Shown here in pieces: positions 1 to 6,366 of a stretch of DNA of 7,046 nt; positions within the stretch are counted from its first letter, which is position 1, and each line of letters opens with the position of its first letter. The notes beneath the pieces are model-generated. The model was not told the DNA's origin and did no database searches. It worked only from the letters and a program-made list of their open reading frames with translations. Source of the stretch: Bacteroidales bacterium (GTDB taxonomy: Bacteria > Bacteroidota > Bacteroidia > Bacteroidales > UBA7960); assembly GCA_007132865.1 (NCBI GenBank), contig SLNU01000110.1:1-7046 (forward strand), given 5' to 3'. The position numbers and the translations under genes were made by a program.

Positions 1-253
1 ACCTGCTGTATAGCTGCATGTCGCCGCGAATACAGACGGCATCGGCGCAAAGGTCCCGCGCCAGCCGCATGGGCATGGCCGAATGCACCCCGAACCGACG
101 TGCTTCATAACTGCAACCCGCGACAACCCCCCGGTCGCCCATGCCTCCGATGATTACTGGCTTGCCTTGCAGGCTGCTGTTCTGCAGCCGTTCTACCGAC
201 ACAAAAAAAGTGTCCTGGTCCAGGTGTACGATGCTTCGGCCCTCCGGGTTCAT
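1..253 (-). CDS. dinB: Y-family DNA polymerase (DNA polymerase IV type), 5' part only
   Basis: This is the N-terminal 84 codons of a translesion DNA polymerase; the rest lies beyond the left edge. The ATG is the complement of 251-253. The translation shows the family's opening pattern: a beta strand ending in H10-L-D12, where D12 fits the first catalytic metal-binding aspartate, then D14 and F16-F17, where F17 matches the steric-gate phenylalanine (F13 of E. coli DinB). Next come V20-E21 and the conserved stretch [20 protein letters not shown], the counterpart of GVISTANYPARKFGVRSAMP in E. coli DinB. An in-frame TGA lies a short way upstream, so the start is well bounded. No Shine-Dalgarno motif is present. 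The gene is divergent from a LexA-like repressor, with shared operators between them, so damage-inducible control is the natural inference. The remaining catalytic Asp-Glu pair and the little-finger domain are outside the window, so ImuB-like relatives cannot be fully excluded. Confidence 0.93.
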   Translation of the reverse strand, partial: MNPEGRSIVHLDQDTFFVSVERLQNSSLQGKPVIIGGMGDRGVVAGCSYEARRFGVHSAMPMRLARDLCADAVCIRGDMQLYSR

Positions 254-277
254 GGGTGTAAAATTTCCCGACAAAAA

Positions 278-307
278 TTTGTTTTTCAAAAAAATGATGT
301 ATATTTG
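278..307 (+). promoter_or_regulatory. Bacteroidota-type promoter for the LexA-like repressor
   Basis: The -33 element TTTG sits at 278-281 and a perfect TAnnTTTG -7 element (TATATTTG) at 300-307, with an 18-base spacer close to the usual 19. Transcription would begin near 312, giving a leader of about 100 bases before the ATG at 410. The first operator copy (306-322) overlaps the last bases of the -7 element and the predicted start site, so a bound repressor should block this promoter. Confidence 0.6.
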
Positions 308-322
308 ATTAGAAATTAATCA
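306..322. promoter_or_regulatory. Operator copy 1, TGATTA-N5-TAATCA
   Basis: This is a perfect inverted repeat with 6-base arms (7 if the flanking T305 and A323 are counted) around GAAAT. The same arms and the same 5-base spacer recur at 329-345, in the gap between a repressor gene and its divergent neighbour. It covers the predicted transcription start of the repressor. The probable ligand is the repressor encoded at 410-1243; this is inferred from position and symmetry. Confidence 0.68.
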
Positions 323-328
323 AGAATA
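321..328 (-). promoter_or_regulatory. Candidate -7 element for dinB
   Basis: On the minus strand this reads TATTCTTG, matching five of the six fixed positions of TAnnTTTG. It lies between, and overlaps the edges of, the two operator copies, which is where a repressor-controlled dinB promoter would be expected. A -33 element is only weakly present (TTTA, complement of 351-354, 22 bases upstream). The leader to the dinB ATG would be about 60 bases. Confidence 0.3.
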
Positions 329-345
329 TGATTATAATATAATCA
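329..345. promoter_or_regulatory. Operator copy 2, TGATTA-N5-TAATCA
   Basis: This is the second copy of the motif, with spacer TAATA. Here the symmetry is longer: 328-346 is a 19-base palindrome perfect apart from its central base. Its centre (337) is 23 bases from the centre of copy 1 (314), about two helical turns, so two bound dimers would lie on the same DNA face. It sits just upstream of the candidate dinB -7 element on the minus strand. Confidence 0.68.
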
Positions 346-409
346 TTTTTTAAACCACCTGCGCTTTTGCCTTTTTATTTTGAAAGCATGCGCACATTTT
401 TTTACAAGC

Positions 410-1243
410 ATGAGTTATTTCGGACCCAACGTCAAATTGCTGCGTAAGCGGCGCGGACGTACCCAGGAGGACCTGGCCTTTTCCCTGAACATGAAGCGTC
501 CGACCCTCAGTGGTTACGAGAACGGGGTGGCCCAGCCGGGCCTGGATGCCCTGGTGGCATTTTCCCGGTTTTTCAATGTATCCATCGATACCCTGGTCAA
601 GACGGACCTCTCCGGACTGGCCGAGAGCCAGCTTTCCCAACTGGAACGGGGCTACGATGTGTACCTGACCGGCAGCAAGCTTCGGGTATTGGCGACCACG
701 GTGGACAATAAAAATGAAGAGAACATCGAGCTGGTCTCCGAAAAGGCCAAGGCCGGTTACAAGACTGGCTTTGCCGATCCGGAGTTCATCAGGGTGCTGC
801 CTACGTTCCAGATGCCCTTCCTGTCGAAGCAGAAAAAGTACCGCAGCTTCCAGATCTCCGGCGACAGCATGCTGCCCATACCCGACGGCTCCTGGGTCAC
901 CTGTGAGTTCGTACAGAACTGGAACCTGGTGCAGAACCGCCATGCCTATGTCATCCACACCCTGGATGACGGGGTCGTTTTCAAAGTCGTTGAGAACCTG
1001 ATCCGCACCGGGGGAAAGCTACGCCTGCACTCACTCAACACCCTCTACGAGCCCTACGAAGTACACGTCAATGATATCCGTGAAGTCTGGAAGTTCGTGC
1101 ATTATATCAGCAGTGAAATGCCAGAGGGAAATCTACTGAATGAGAACCTGTCCGGTCGTGTCAGCCAACTGCAGAAGGAGGTGGAAGCCATACACCGCAA
1201 ACTCGGTGAAACCAGTCCCGGTATGTTCGGGAATGAACAGTAG
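410..1243 (+). CDS. LexA/CI-like autocleaving repressor (XRE helix-turn-helix plus S24 peptidase)
   Basis: A 277-residue DNA-binding repressor, likely cytoplasmic and probably controlling itself and the divergent dinB. Residues 5-62 form an XRE-type helix-turn-helix (helix 2 around T18-Q-E-D-L, recognition helix around K29 to G39). A linker follows, then an S24 peptidase domain at about 110-235. S153 in SGDSM fits the catalytic serine and K192 in GVVFKVVEN the catalytic lysine. A115-G116, in the context KAGYKTG, fits the self-cleavage bond; it lies 37 residues before the serine, the same spacing as G112 to S149 in lambda CI. Residues 241-270 form a probable coiled-coil tail that E. coli LexA lacks. 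I chose the ATG at 410 over an in-frame TTG at 380 because the helix-turn-helix begins just after this ATG. The function is inferred from architecture; a phage-type CI origin is possible, but no phage genes are nearby. Confidence 0.94.
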   Translation: MSYFGPNVKLLRKRRGRTQEDLAFSLNMKRPTLSGYENGVAQPGLDALVAFSRFFNVSIDTLVKTDLSGLAESQLSQLERGYDVYLTGSKLRVLATTVDNKNEENIELVSEKAKAGYKTGFADPEFIRVLPTFQMPFLSKQKKYRSFQISGDSMLPIPDGSWVTCEFVQNWNLVQNRHAYVIHTLDDGVVFKVVENLIRTGGKLRLHSLNTLYEPYEVHVNDIREVWKFVHYISSEMPEGNLLNENLSGRVSQLQKEVEAIHRKLGETSPGMFGNEQ

Positions 1244-1362
1244 TGAGCGATTCCGGATAGTCTGGCTGTGAATGAGATAGCGTTGTTTTTTGCCTAACCA
1301 GGTGGTACGTAGATTTCTGCTGAAAATGGTATGAAAATTGATGACATATGTCCGTTCAATCG

Positions 1363-1388
1363 CGGACCGTGCGGTTCCGGAATTTTTT
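1363..1388 (+). terminator. Possible intrinsic terminator after the repressor gene
   Basis: CGGACC (1363-1368) can pair with GGTTCCG (1373-1379) around a GTGC loop, with one bulged T. The stem is followed after three bases by six consecutive T (1383-1388). It lies 119 bases past the repressor stop and 28 bases before the next ATG, so it could end the repressor transcript. The stem is short and bulged. No convincing promoter for the next gene is visible in 1244-1416; TAGCGTTG at 1278-1285 is a partial -7 match without a -33 partner. Confidence 0.35.
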
Positions 1389-1416
1389 GGCTAAGTAAAT
1401 TAATTAATCCCACCTT

Positions 1417-2655
1417 ATGATCCATCTTATGATCCGACAATTATTGATTTTAACTCTGGCAGTTTTGCTCTCTGCCACCAATCTGTTTCCCAACACAGCT
1501 CAATCGTCTGACTGGCCCCAGTTCAGGGGAAGCCTGAGAAACGGCAGTGCCGGCAGTGCCGGGGAATCCCTGTCATGGCCCGAAGGTGGTCCTTCCCTGG
1601 TCTGGAAACAGGAGATCGGTTCGGGATTTTCTGAAATTCTTTTGTCTGACGGAAAACTGTTTACCATGTTCGCAGAAAAAACAGACAGCCTCTCCGGCTG
1701 GGAATACCTGGCAAGCTATGATGCCGCTACCGGCAAGGAATTATGGCGCACCAGGGTCGACAGCGTATTCATTGATGTGGACAACTGGGGGGACGGGCCA
1801 CGTTCCACCCCGGCAGTCGGACAGGACCTTATTTTCTGTTTCAGCGGCTTCGGCAAGCTTGTTGCCTTGTCAAAGGATGACGGGTCCATCCGGTGGACAG
1901 TGGACTTTATAGAACAATTCGGCAGCACGCTGCCCCGCTGGGGGTACTCAACTTCCCCATTGCTGGTTGGCGGACTGGTAATGATGGAAGTGGGGGGAAA
2001 GGATGAAAGGGCCTTTGCAGCATTCCATATGGAGAACGGACAGCTTGCATGGGCCAGGGCCACCGGCGAGGCCATGTATACATCACCCATTGCCGCAACA
2101 ATCGACGGGCAGGTCCAGATTATCCACCCAAATGCCAGGACCCTCTATTCTTTTGATGAGCGAGGAGACACCCTGTGGACCCATACCATGCCCATCGGGA
2201 ATCCAATGGCTTCCCCGCTGTTCATCCCGCCAAACAGGGTCTTTGTCTCGGCCAACAACGGGGCGGGAAGTTTGCTTCTGGAGGTCTCCGGAGGGCAAAC
2301 GGAAGAGATCTTCCAGTCTTCTGCAATGAAAAATGACTGGAGTTCATCGGTCTATTTTGACGGACATATTTATGGTTTCAATCTGGCGAGTCTGCAATGC
2401 ATTTCCGTGGAGGACGGACAACGAAAATGGGGCAGGAGGGGCCTGGGCAAAGGCAGTCTGATCCTTGTGGGCGATAAGCTGATCGTTTTGTCGGATACCG
2501 GGGACCTGGCCATGATCGAAGCCAGTCCGGAAGGATTCGTTGAACTGGGTTCAATACTGGCCATCGAAGGCCGGTCATGGACCGCCCCATCATACGCCAA
2601 CGGCAGGATTTATGTGAGGAATCACACTGAAATTGCCTGCTATGAGCTGCAGTAA
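1417..2655 (+). CDS. Exported PQQ-like beta-propeller repeat protein
   Basis: A 412-residue protein with an N-terminal signal peptide (hydrophobic core about residues 8-22, likely cleavage after A28), so it probably acts in the periplasm; there is no lipobox cysteine. The mature protein opens with DWPQFRG, a common entry motif of PQQ-like/BamB-type propellers. The blade-ending tryptophan-docking pattern G-x-x-x-W then recurs: GKELW (106-110), GSIRW (156-160), GQLAW (208-212), GDTLW (250-254) and GQRKW (334-338). This supports a 7- or 8-bladed propeller. Such proteins may be scaffolds or, more rarely, quinoprotein enzymes. I see nothing that proves PQQ binding, and the lack of a lipobox argues against a true BamB. 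A second in-frame ATG at 1429 is equally possible, since the signal peptide works from either. The next gene, 86 bases downstream on the same strand, also encodes an exported protein. Substrate and role are unknown. Confidence 0.85.
   Translation: MIHLMIRQLLILTLAVLLSATNLFPNTAQSSDWPQFRGSLRNGSAGSAGESLSWPEGGPSLVWKQEIGSGFSEILLSDGKLFTMFAEKTDSLSGWEYLASYDAATGKELWRTRVDSVFIDVDNWGDGPRSTPAVGQDLIFCFSGFGKLVALSKDDGSIRWTVDFIEQFGSTLPRWGYSTSPLLVGGLVMMEVGGKDERAFAAFHMENGQLAWARATGEAMYTSPIAATIDGQVQIIHPNARTLYSFDERGDTLWTHTMPIGNPMASPLFIPPNRVFVSANNGAGSLLLEVSGGQTEEIFQSSAMKNDWSSSVYFDGHIYGFNLASLQCISVEDGQRKWGRRGLGKGSLILVGDKLIVLSDTGDLAMIEASPEGFVELGSILAIEGRSWTAPSYANGRIYVRNHTEIACYELQ
1543..1560 (+). repeat. Perfect 9-base tandem duplication inside the propeller gene
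   Basis: GGCAGTGCC occurs twice back to back, in frame, adding Gly-Ser-Ala twice at residues 43-48. It falls in the exposed segment just after the DWPQFRG opening of the mature protein, so it is probably a small neutral slippage duplication. Confidence 0.8.
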
Positions 2656-2695
2656 AACCCCTCATGTAACACAAAGCCAAAGATCCGTAATCATT

Positions 2696-2723
2696 CCGGG
2701 CAAAGCCTGACGGGCTGCCCCGG
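2696..2723 (+). other. Strong intergenic hairpin between the two exported-protein genes
   Basis: CCGGG (2696-2700) pairs with CCCGG (2719-2723). The inner pairs C2701-G2717, A2702-T2716 and GCC/GGC continue the stem around the loop TGACG, with bulges at C2718 and A2703-A2704. No T-run follows on either side, so it is not a typical intrinsic terminator. It could attenuate or process a shared transcript, or stabilise the end of the upstream message. Confidence 0.45.
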
Positions 2724-2741
2724 CCAATAAAACAAGACCAT

Positions 2742-3959
2742 ATGAACCTGAAAAATTTACTTTCCAGCGGGATTCTGTTTGCCATTTTAATGGTCCCTGT
2801 ATACGCATCGATCCCAGCCAACGCATCTACCGGAAATTCCGGAAGCCTTCCCCCGGCCGACGTGGATGAGATCATTGCCCGCCATATCCAGGCCAGGGGC
2901 GGGTCAGACAACTGGATGGAGGTTGAATCCATGCGCATTACCGGACAATTTACTCATTTCAGTGTGCGGGAGTCTTTTCTTACACTTCTTCAAAGACCCG
3001 GATCGTTCTACTCTGAATTCCATATCGGGCACCAGTTTGTCAGGGAAGGCTATGATGGGGATACTGGTTGGACCATCGACCCCTGGCAGGGTTTTGAATT
3101 TCCACGCAAGGTGAATCGTGCGGAACAAAATGTGTTTTATCAAAAGGCCGAGTTCGCCACTCCTTTCTTTCAATACCGGGAGCGGGGCTACCAGGTCGAA
3201 TATGTGGGAGAAGAAGAATTAGACGGTATGGATATGCTGGTGTTGCAGCTTACCCGTCAGAACAACATGGTGGAGACCTGGTACCTGGACGCAAACACCT
3301 ACCTGGAATACAAAACCATTGCCCGGTGGATTGATTTTGCCAGCCCGGTGCAATCGGAAGTGTATTACGATGACTTCCGGGAGGTAGGCGGACTGACCAT
3401 CCCGTTCTTTATGGAGCGGACGTTCACCAATCGCCACCTGGTTACCCAGATTGAGAAGGTCGAGCTAAATCCTGCCATCGATCCGACCGTGTTTTCCTAT
3501 CCACCATGTGAGGGGATGCAAAGACTTTCCGTGATGGAGGGGCAGTGGGACGTTCAGATGGAAATGCCGAACCGCCTTGGCAACTGGGTGGTGGCCGACA
3601 GCACTACCACCTCGATCGGCTGGGGCCATCAGGATATTCTTCAATCCACTATCCTCTATGGCGGGGCCTTCCCGGCCAACCACCTCATGACCCTTAGCCA
3701 TCACCGCCGTGACGGTCTTTACCAACTAATTGTGCTGAATGACTTTTTCCCGTCCACCGAAGTGTTCGAGGGAGGATTTAACGACGGGACCCTGGTGTTG
3801 GAGAATGTCCACAGCACACAGGGAGAGAATAAAACCCCGTTGCAGTACAGGATTCATCTTGATGAACCCGGCTATTTCCTGCTGGAGCGATTACGCAGCA
3901 CAGACCAGGGGGAGACCTGGACGGTTTTTGAAAAACTGCATTACCGACGGTCCCGGTAG
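2742..3959 (+). CDS. Exported two-domain protein: LolA-like region plus DUF1579/lipocalin-like region
   Basis: A 405-residue protein with a signal peptide (hydrophobic core about 6-22, likely cleavage after A28) and no lipobox, so periplasmic or secreted. Residues 37-255 resemble the beta-rich outer-membrane lipoprotein-sorting/LolA-like fold: an opening helix DEIIARHIQARGG, then alternating strands containing GYDGDTGWTID, ETWYLDANTYLEYK, YYDDFREVGGLTIPF and a closing NPAIDPTVFSYP, a pattern common in this superfamily. Residues 259-403 start with RLSVMEGQWDVQME, like the opening of DUF1579-type barrels, and end in a strand around ETWTVFEKLHYRR. The domain calls come from recalled pattern resemblance, not a search. 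The ATG at 2742 is preceded by A-rich sequence. Its stop lies 4 bases from the stop of the convergent phosphorylase gene. Cargo or ligand is unknown; hydrophobic ligand binding would be compatible with both domains. Confidence 0.75.
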   Translation: MNLKNLLSSGILFAILMVPVYASIPANASTGNSGSLPPADVDEIIARHIQARGGSDNWMEVESMRITGQFTHFSVRESFLTLLQRPGSFYSEFHIGHQFVREGYDGDTGWTIDPWQGFEFPRKVNRAEQNVFYQKAEFATPFFQYRERGYQVEYVGEEELDGMDMLVLQLTRQNNMVETWYLDANTYLEYKTIARWIDFASPVQSEVYYDDFREVGGLTIPFFMERTFTNRHLVTQIEKVELNPAIDPTVFSYPPCEGMQRLSVMEGQWDVQMEMPNRLGNWVVADSTTTSIGWGHQDILQSTILYGGAFPANHLMTLSHHRRDGLYQLIVLNDFFPSTEVFEGGFNDGTLVLENVHSTQGENKTPLQYRIHLDEPGYFLLERLRSTDQGETWTVFEKLHYRRSR

Positions 3960-3963
3960 TCTG

Positions 3964-4779
3964 TTAAAGGCTCTTTATCAGTTCCCTGAAGATGAACGTC
4001 ATCTTTGGCTCCGCCGTTTCCGCCACATTTTGGACCTCGTCATGTGTGGTCGGTTTTTCCATTTCGGATGGCTCAGTCAGGTTGGTGATCACCGAAATAC
4101 CGAAGCACTCAATGCCCATATGACGGGCCACAATCACCTCCGGAACGGTCGACATGCCGGTTGAGTCCGCTCCAAGGATGCGGAACATCCGGTATTCGGC
4201 TGGGGTTTCGAGAGTCGGACCCGGACTGCCGATATAGACGCCTGACTGTATCTTGATGTTGTTGTCCACGGCAATCCGCTTTGCCTTCCCGATCAGCGCC
4301 CTGCTGTATGTCTCACTCATTTCAGGGAAACGTGTTCCAAGCGCATCCAGGTTCTTGCCGCGCAGCGGGTTTTCAGGAAACATATTGATGTGGTCGCGAA
4401 TCAGCATAAGGTCCCCCACCTCAAAGGCCGGATTCAATCCGCCGGCGGCATTTGAAAGGAACAGGGTCTGCACCCCAAGCAACTTCATCACCCTGACCGG
4501 GAAAGTTACCTGCTGCATCGGATAGCCTTCATAGTAATGGAAACGGCCTTGCATGGCCACCACCTCTTTCCCTTCAAGCAAACCGAAGATTAGCTTGCCA
4601 GCATGGCCCTCCACGGTGGATGTAAGGAAGTTCGGGATGTCACGGTAATCCAGTGAATGTTTCACCTCGAGCGACTTGACTAGTCCGCCCAGCCCTGAAC
4701 CCAAAACAATGCCTGCCGTTGGTTGCATGCCGGTTTTATTCTTCAGGAAATCTGCAGTTTCTTTAATCTTTTCTATCAT
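3964..4779 (-). CDS. punA: Purine nucleoside phosphorylase, trimeric 6-oxopurine class
   Basis: A 271-residue cytoplasmic enzyme that reversibly cleaves inosine and guanosine (and deoxy forms) with phosphate to the free base and ribose-1-phosphate. It is full length for the trimeric family. By comparison with human PNP, the phosphate-site residues are present: S28 in GSGLGG, H59 in VEGHAG, R79 and H81 in GRFHYYEGY, and S210 in TGMSTVPEV. So are the base/ribose-site residues: E191 in GPTLETPAEY, N233 in VITNL and H246 in THDEV. The Glu/Asn pair is the signature for 6-oxopurines, whereas methylthioadenosine phosphorylases carry aspartates in place of the Asn. SNAAGGLNP at 109-117 is also typical. 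The start codon is preceded by AAAA rather than a Shine-Dalgarno motif. The gene is divergent from a methylthioadenosine/SAH deaminase-type gene. A weak minus-strand -7 element (TATTTTAG, complement of 4837-4844) may drive it. Confidence 0.96.
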   Translation of the reverse strand: MIEKIKETADFLKNKTGMQPTAGIVLGSGLGGLVKSLEVKHSLDYRDIPNFLTSTVEGHAGKLIFGLLEGKEVVAMQGRFHYYEGYPMQQVTFPVRVMKLLGVQTLFLSNAAGGLNPAFEVGDLMLIRDHINMFPENPLRGKNLDALGTRFPEMSETYSRALIGKAKRIAVDNNIKIQSGVYIGSPGPTLETPAEYRMFRILGADSTGMSTVPEVIVARHMGIECFGISVITNLTEPSEMEKPTTHDEVQNVAETAEPKMTFIFRELIKSL

Positions 4780-4806
4780 CGGATGGGATTTTAAGGTTTG
4801 CGGTTG

Positions 4807-4825
4807 GCCCGGAACGTTGACGGGC
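4807..4825 (-). other. Small hairpin in the leader of the phosphorylase gene
   Basis: Five-base arms GCCCG and CGGGC enclose a 9-base loop containing the palindrome AACGTT, 28 bases upstream of the phosphorylase ATG. It may form in that gene's 5' leader. I see none of the three-way-junction features of a purine riboswitch, so a regulatory role is speculative. Confidence 0.25.
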
Positions 4826-4934
4826 GGCTTCGTTAGCTAAAATAGTAAAATTCGGGATAACGGATCCCAGTCTGACCGCAGCTTGTAAATCCGGCATGCG
4901 ATCGGGAGCATAAACTTTTATGCCCTGTATTTGT

Positions 4935-4942
4935 TAACTTTG
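4935..4942 (+). promoter_or_regulatory. -7 element for the amidohydrolase gene
   Basis: TAACTTTG is a perfect match to the Bacteroidota TAnnTTTG -7 consensus, 30 bases before the ATG at 4973. No clear TTTG lies at the -33 distance; the nearest T-rich stretch is 4916-4919. Transcription would start near 4948, which places an upstream in-frame TTG (4931) outside the message and supports the ATG at 4973. Confidence 0.45.
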
Positions 4943-4972
4943 GAAATTTCGCCCCAGAATATTTATTGCTTT

Positions 4973-6364
4973 ATGGAAAAGTTCCCGGAAGACACCCCTG
5001 CTTTGCATGCCGACCTGATTATTTACGATGCCTATGTGGTGACCATGGACCAACAGTACCGGCTCTTTGAAAATGGTGCAGTGGCTGTTGCCAATGGGGT
5101 AATCGTCGCTGTGGGGAGCGCAAGGGATGTACTGGAACGCTACAGTGCCACCCGCATGATCGATGGGAGAAAAAAGTTGCTGATGCCCGGACTGATCAAC
5201 GTCCATACCCATTCCCCAATGACCATTTTCAGGGGGTATGCCGATGACATCCCACTCAAGCAATGGTTGTACGACCATATTTTCCCGGTGGAGTCGGCTT
5301 TTGTCCTGCCAGAGAATGTGCGCCTTGGAACAAAGCTGGCCCTGGCCGAAATGATCCGCAGTGGGACCACCACCTTCAACGATATGTATTACCACATCGA
5401 TGAAGTGGCTGGGGTGGTGGACAAGGCCGGGATGCGCGCAGTACTGACAGAGGGACTGATCGACTTCCCCGTGCCCAACAGTCCGACTCCCGCCGACGCC
5501 CTCCGCTTTTCAGAAGAAATGATACAGGCATACCGGCCACACCCGCTGATCACCGTGGGGGTTTCGGTACATTCGGTCTACTCTGCCTCCTCCCTGGTAT
5601 ACCAGCAGGGATTTGACCTGGCCGGAAAGTATGGGGTGCCGTTTAACACCCACCTGGCCGAGACCCGATGGGAATTTGACCTGATTATGGATAGATACGG
5701 GATGACCCCGGTCCGCTACCTGGACGATATCGGGGTGCTTGGCAAGGGGATGGTTCTTGCTCATGCCGTACACCTGACGGATTCAGACATGGAACTCGTG
5801 GCCCTGCGGGGTGCCGGTGTGGCCCATAACCCCCAGTGCAATATGAAGCTTGCCAGCGGCGTTGCCCCCATCCCCCGCCTGCTGGAACTGGGTGTGACGG
5901 TGGGCCTTGGCACAGACGGAGTGGCCAGCAACAACGACCTGGACATGTTCGATGAGATGCGTTCCTGTGCTTTTTCCCATAAGATCACACAAATGGACCC
6001 TACCGTGATGGATGCGCGCACCGTTCTGGAGGCTGCCACGATCGGAGGGGCACGCTTACTGGGAATGGATGGCCAGATCGGATCACTGGAGCCGGGCAAG
6101 CGGGCCGATATGATCCTGCTGGACCTGAACCGGCCACACGCCCACCCGGTGTACAATTTGTATTCCCTGATCGTTTACAGTCTTAGAGGGTCGGATGTAC
6201 ATTCCGTATATGTGGACGGCAAACCCCTGATGGTAAACAGGGAACTGCTTACCGTTGAGGAGGCTGATCTGTTCGAGCAGGTCGAAGCGCTTGCACGGGA
6301 CATCAGCAGCCACCGGGAGGAGCTGACAGCGAAAAAATCTGGCCAGGCGGGTGTCTCCAGGTGA
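4973..6364 (+). CDS. mtaD: 5'-Methylthioadenosine / S-adenosylhomocysteine deaminase-type amidohydrolase
   Basis: A 463-residue metal-dependent amidohydrolase, predicted to deaminate the adenine of 5'-methylthioadenosine or S-adenosylhomocysteine to the inosine form. A small beta-sandwich (residues about 12-70 and 375-425) flanks the catalytic barrel. Compared with Thermotoga TM0936, the metal ligands appear as H78 and H80 (NVHTHSP), H227 (NTHLAET) and D315 (GLGTDGVASNN). Substrate-side residues are E107 (FPVE), H200 (SVHSVY), E230 and H264 (LAHAVHL). HNPQCNMKLASGVAPIP (285-301) is typical of this subgroup. The ATG at 4973 is preferred because a promoter element at 4935-4942 lies downstream of the alternative TTG at 4931. 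It is divergent from the phosphorylase gene, and its stop is 2 bases from the stop of the convergent gene. Substrate choice is not fixed by sequence alone: triazine chlorohydrolases and other nucleoside deaminases share the fold, but the local motifs favour the MTA/SAH group. Confidence 0.92.
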   Translation: MEKFPEDTPALHADLIIYDAYVVTMDQQYRLFENGAVAVANGVIVAVGSARDVLERYSATRMIDGRKKLLMPGLINVHTHSPMTIFRGYADDIPLKQWLYDHIFPVESAFVLPENVRLGTKLALAEMIRSGTTTFNDMYYHIDEVAGVVDKAGMRAVLTEGLIDFPVPNSPTPADALRFSEEMIQAYRPHPLITVGVSVHSVYSASSLVYQQGFDLAGKYGVPFNTHLAETRWEFDLIMDRYGMTPVRYLDDIGVLGKGMVLAHAVHLTDSDMELVALRGAGVAHNPQCNMKLASGVAPIPRLLELGVTVGLGTDGVASNNDLDMFDEMRSCAFSHKITQMDPTVMDARTVLEAATIGGARLLGMDGQIGSLEPGKRADMILLDLNRPHAHPVYNLYSLIVYSLRGSDVHSVYVDGKPLMVNRELLTVEEADLFEQVEALARDISSHREELTAKKSGQAGVSR

Positions 6365-6366
6365 TC

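Noticed and set aside
271..282. ACAAA-AA-TTTGT dyad as a third operator
   Set aside because: Its arms do not match TGATTA/TAATCA, and short A/T dyads arise easily in this AT-rich stretch; it also overlaps the -33 element.
83..319. 78-codon plus-strand open frame at the left edge
   Set aside because: It is antisense to the conserved N-terminus of the Y-family polymerase and runs into the AT-rich operator region.
380..409. TTG start extending the LexA-like repressor by ten residues
   Set aside because: The extra residues do not look like part of the helix-turn-helix domain, and an ATG at 410 sits directly before it.
254..409. Classical LexA boxes (CTGT-N8-ACAG or GAAC-N4-GTTC)
   Set aside because: Neither pattern occurs in the dinB/repressor gap; the only strong repeated dyad is TGATTA-N5-TAATCA.
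350..958. 202-codon minus-strand open frame across the dinB/repressor gap and the repressor gene
   Set aside because: It lies opposite a clearly recognisable repressor domain structure, and its translation has no family-like motif; it is a shadow.
2378..2938. 186-codon minus-strand open frame
   Set aside because: It covers the end of the propeller gene, the intergenic hairpin and the start of the next gene, with low-quality composition; both opposing genes have signal peptides and domain motifs.
4780..4972. Purine riboswitch upstream of the phosphorylase or deaminase
   Set aside because: Only one short hairpin with a 9-base loop is visible; there is no sign of the P1-P2-P3 junction or conserved loop sequences.
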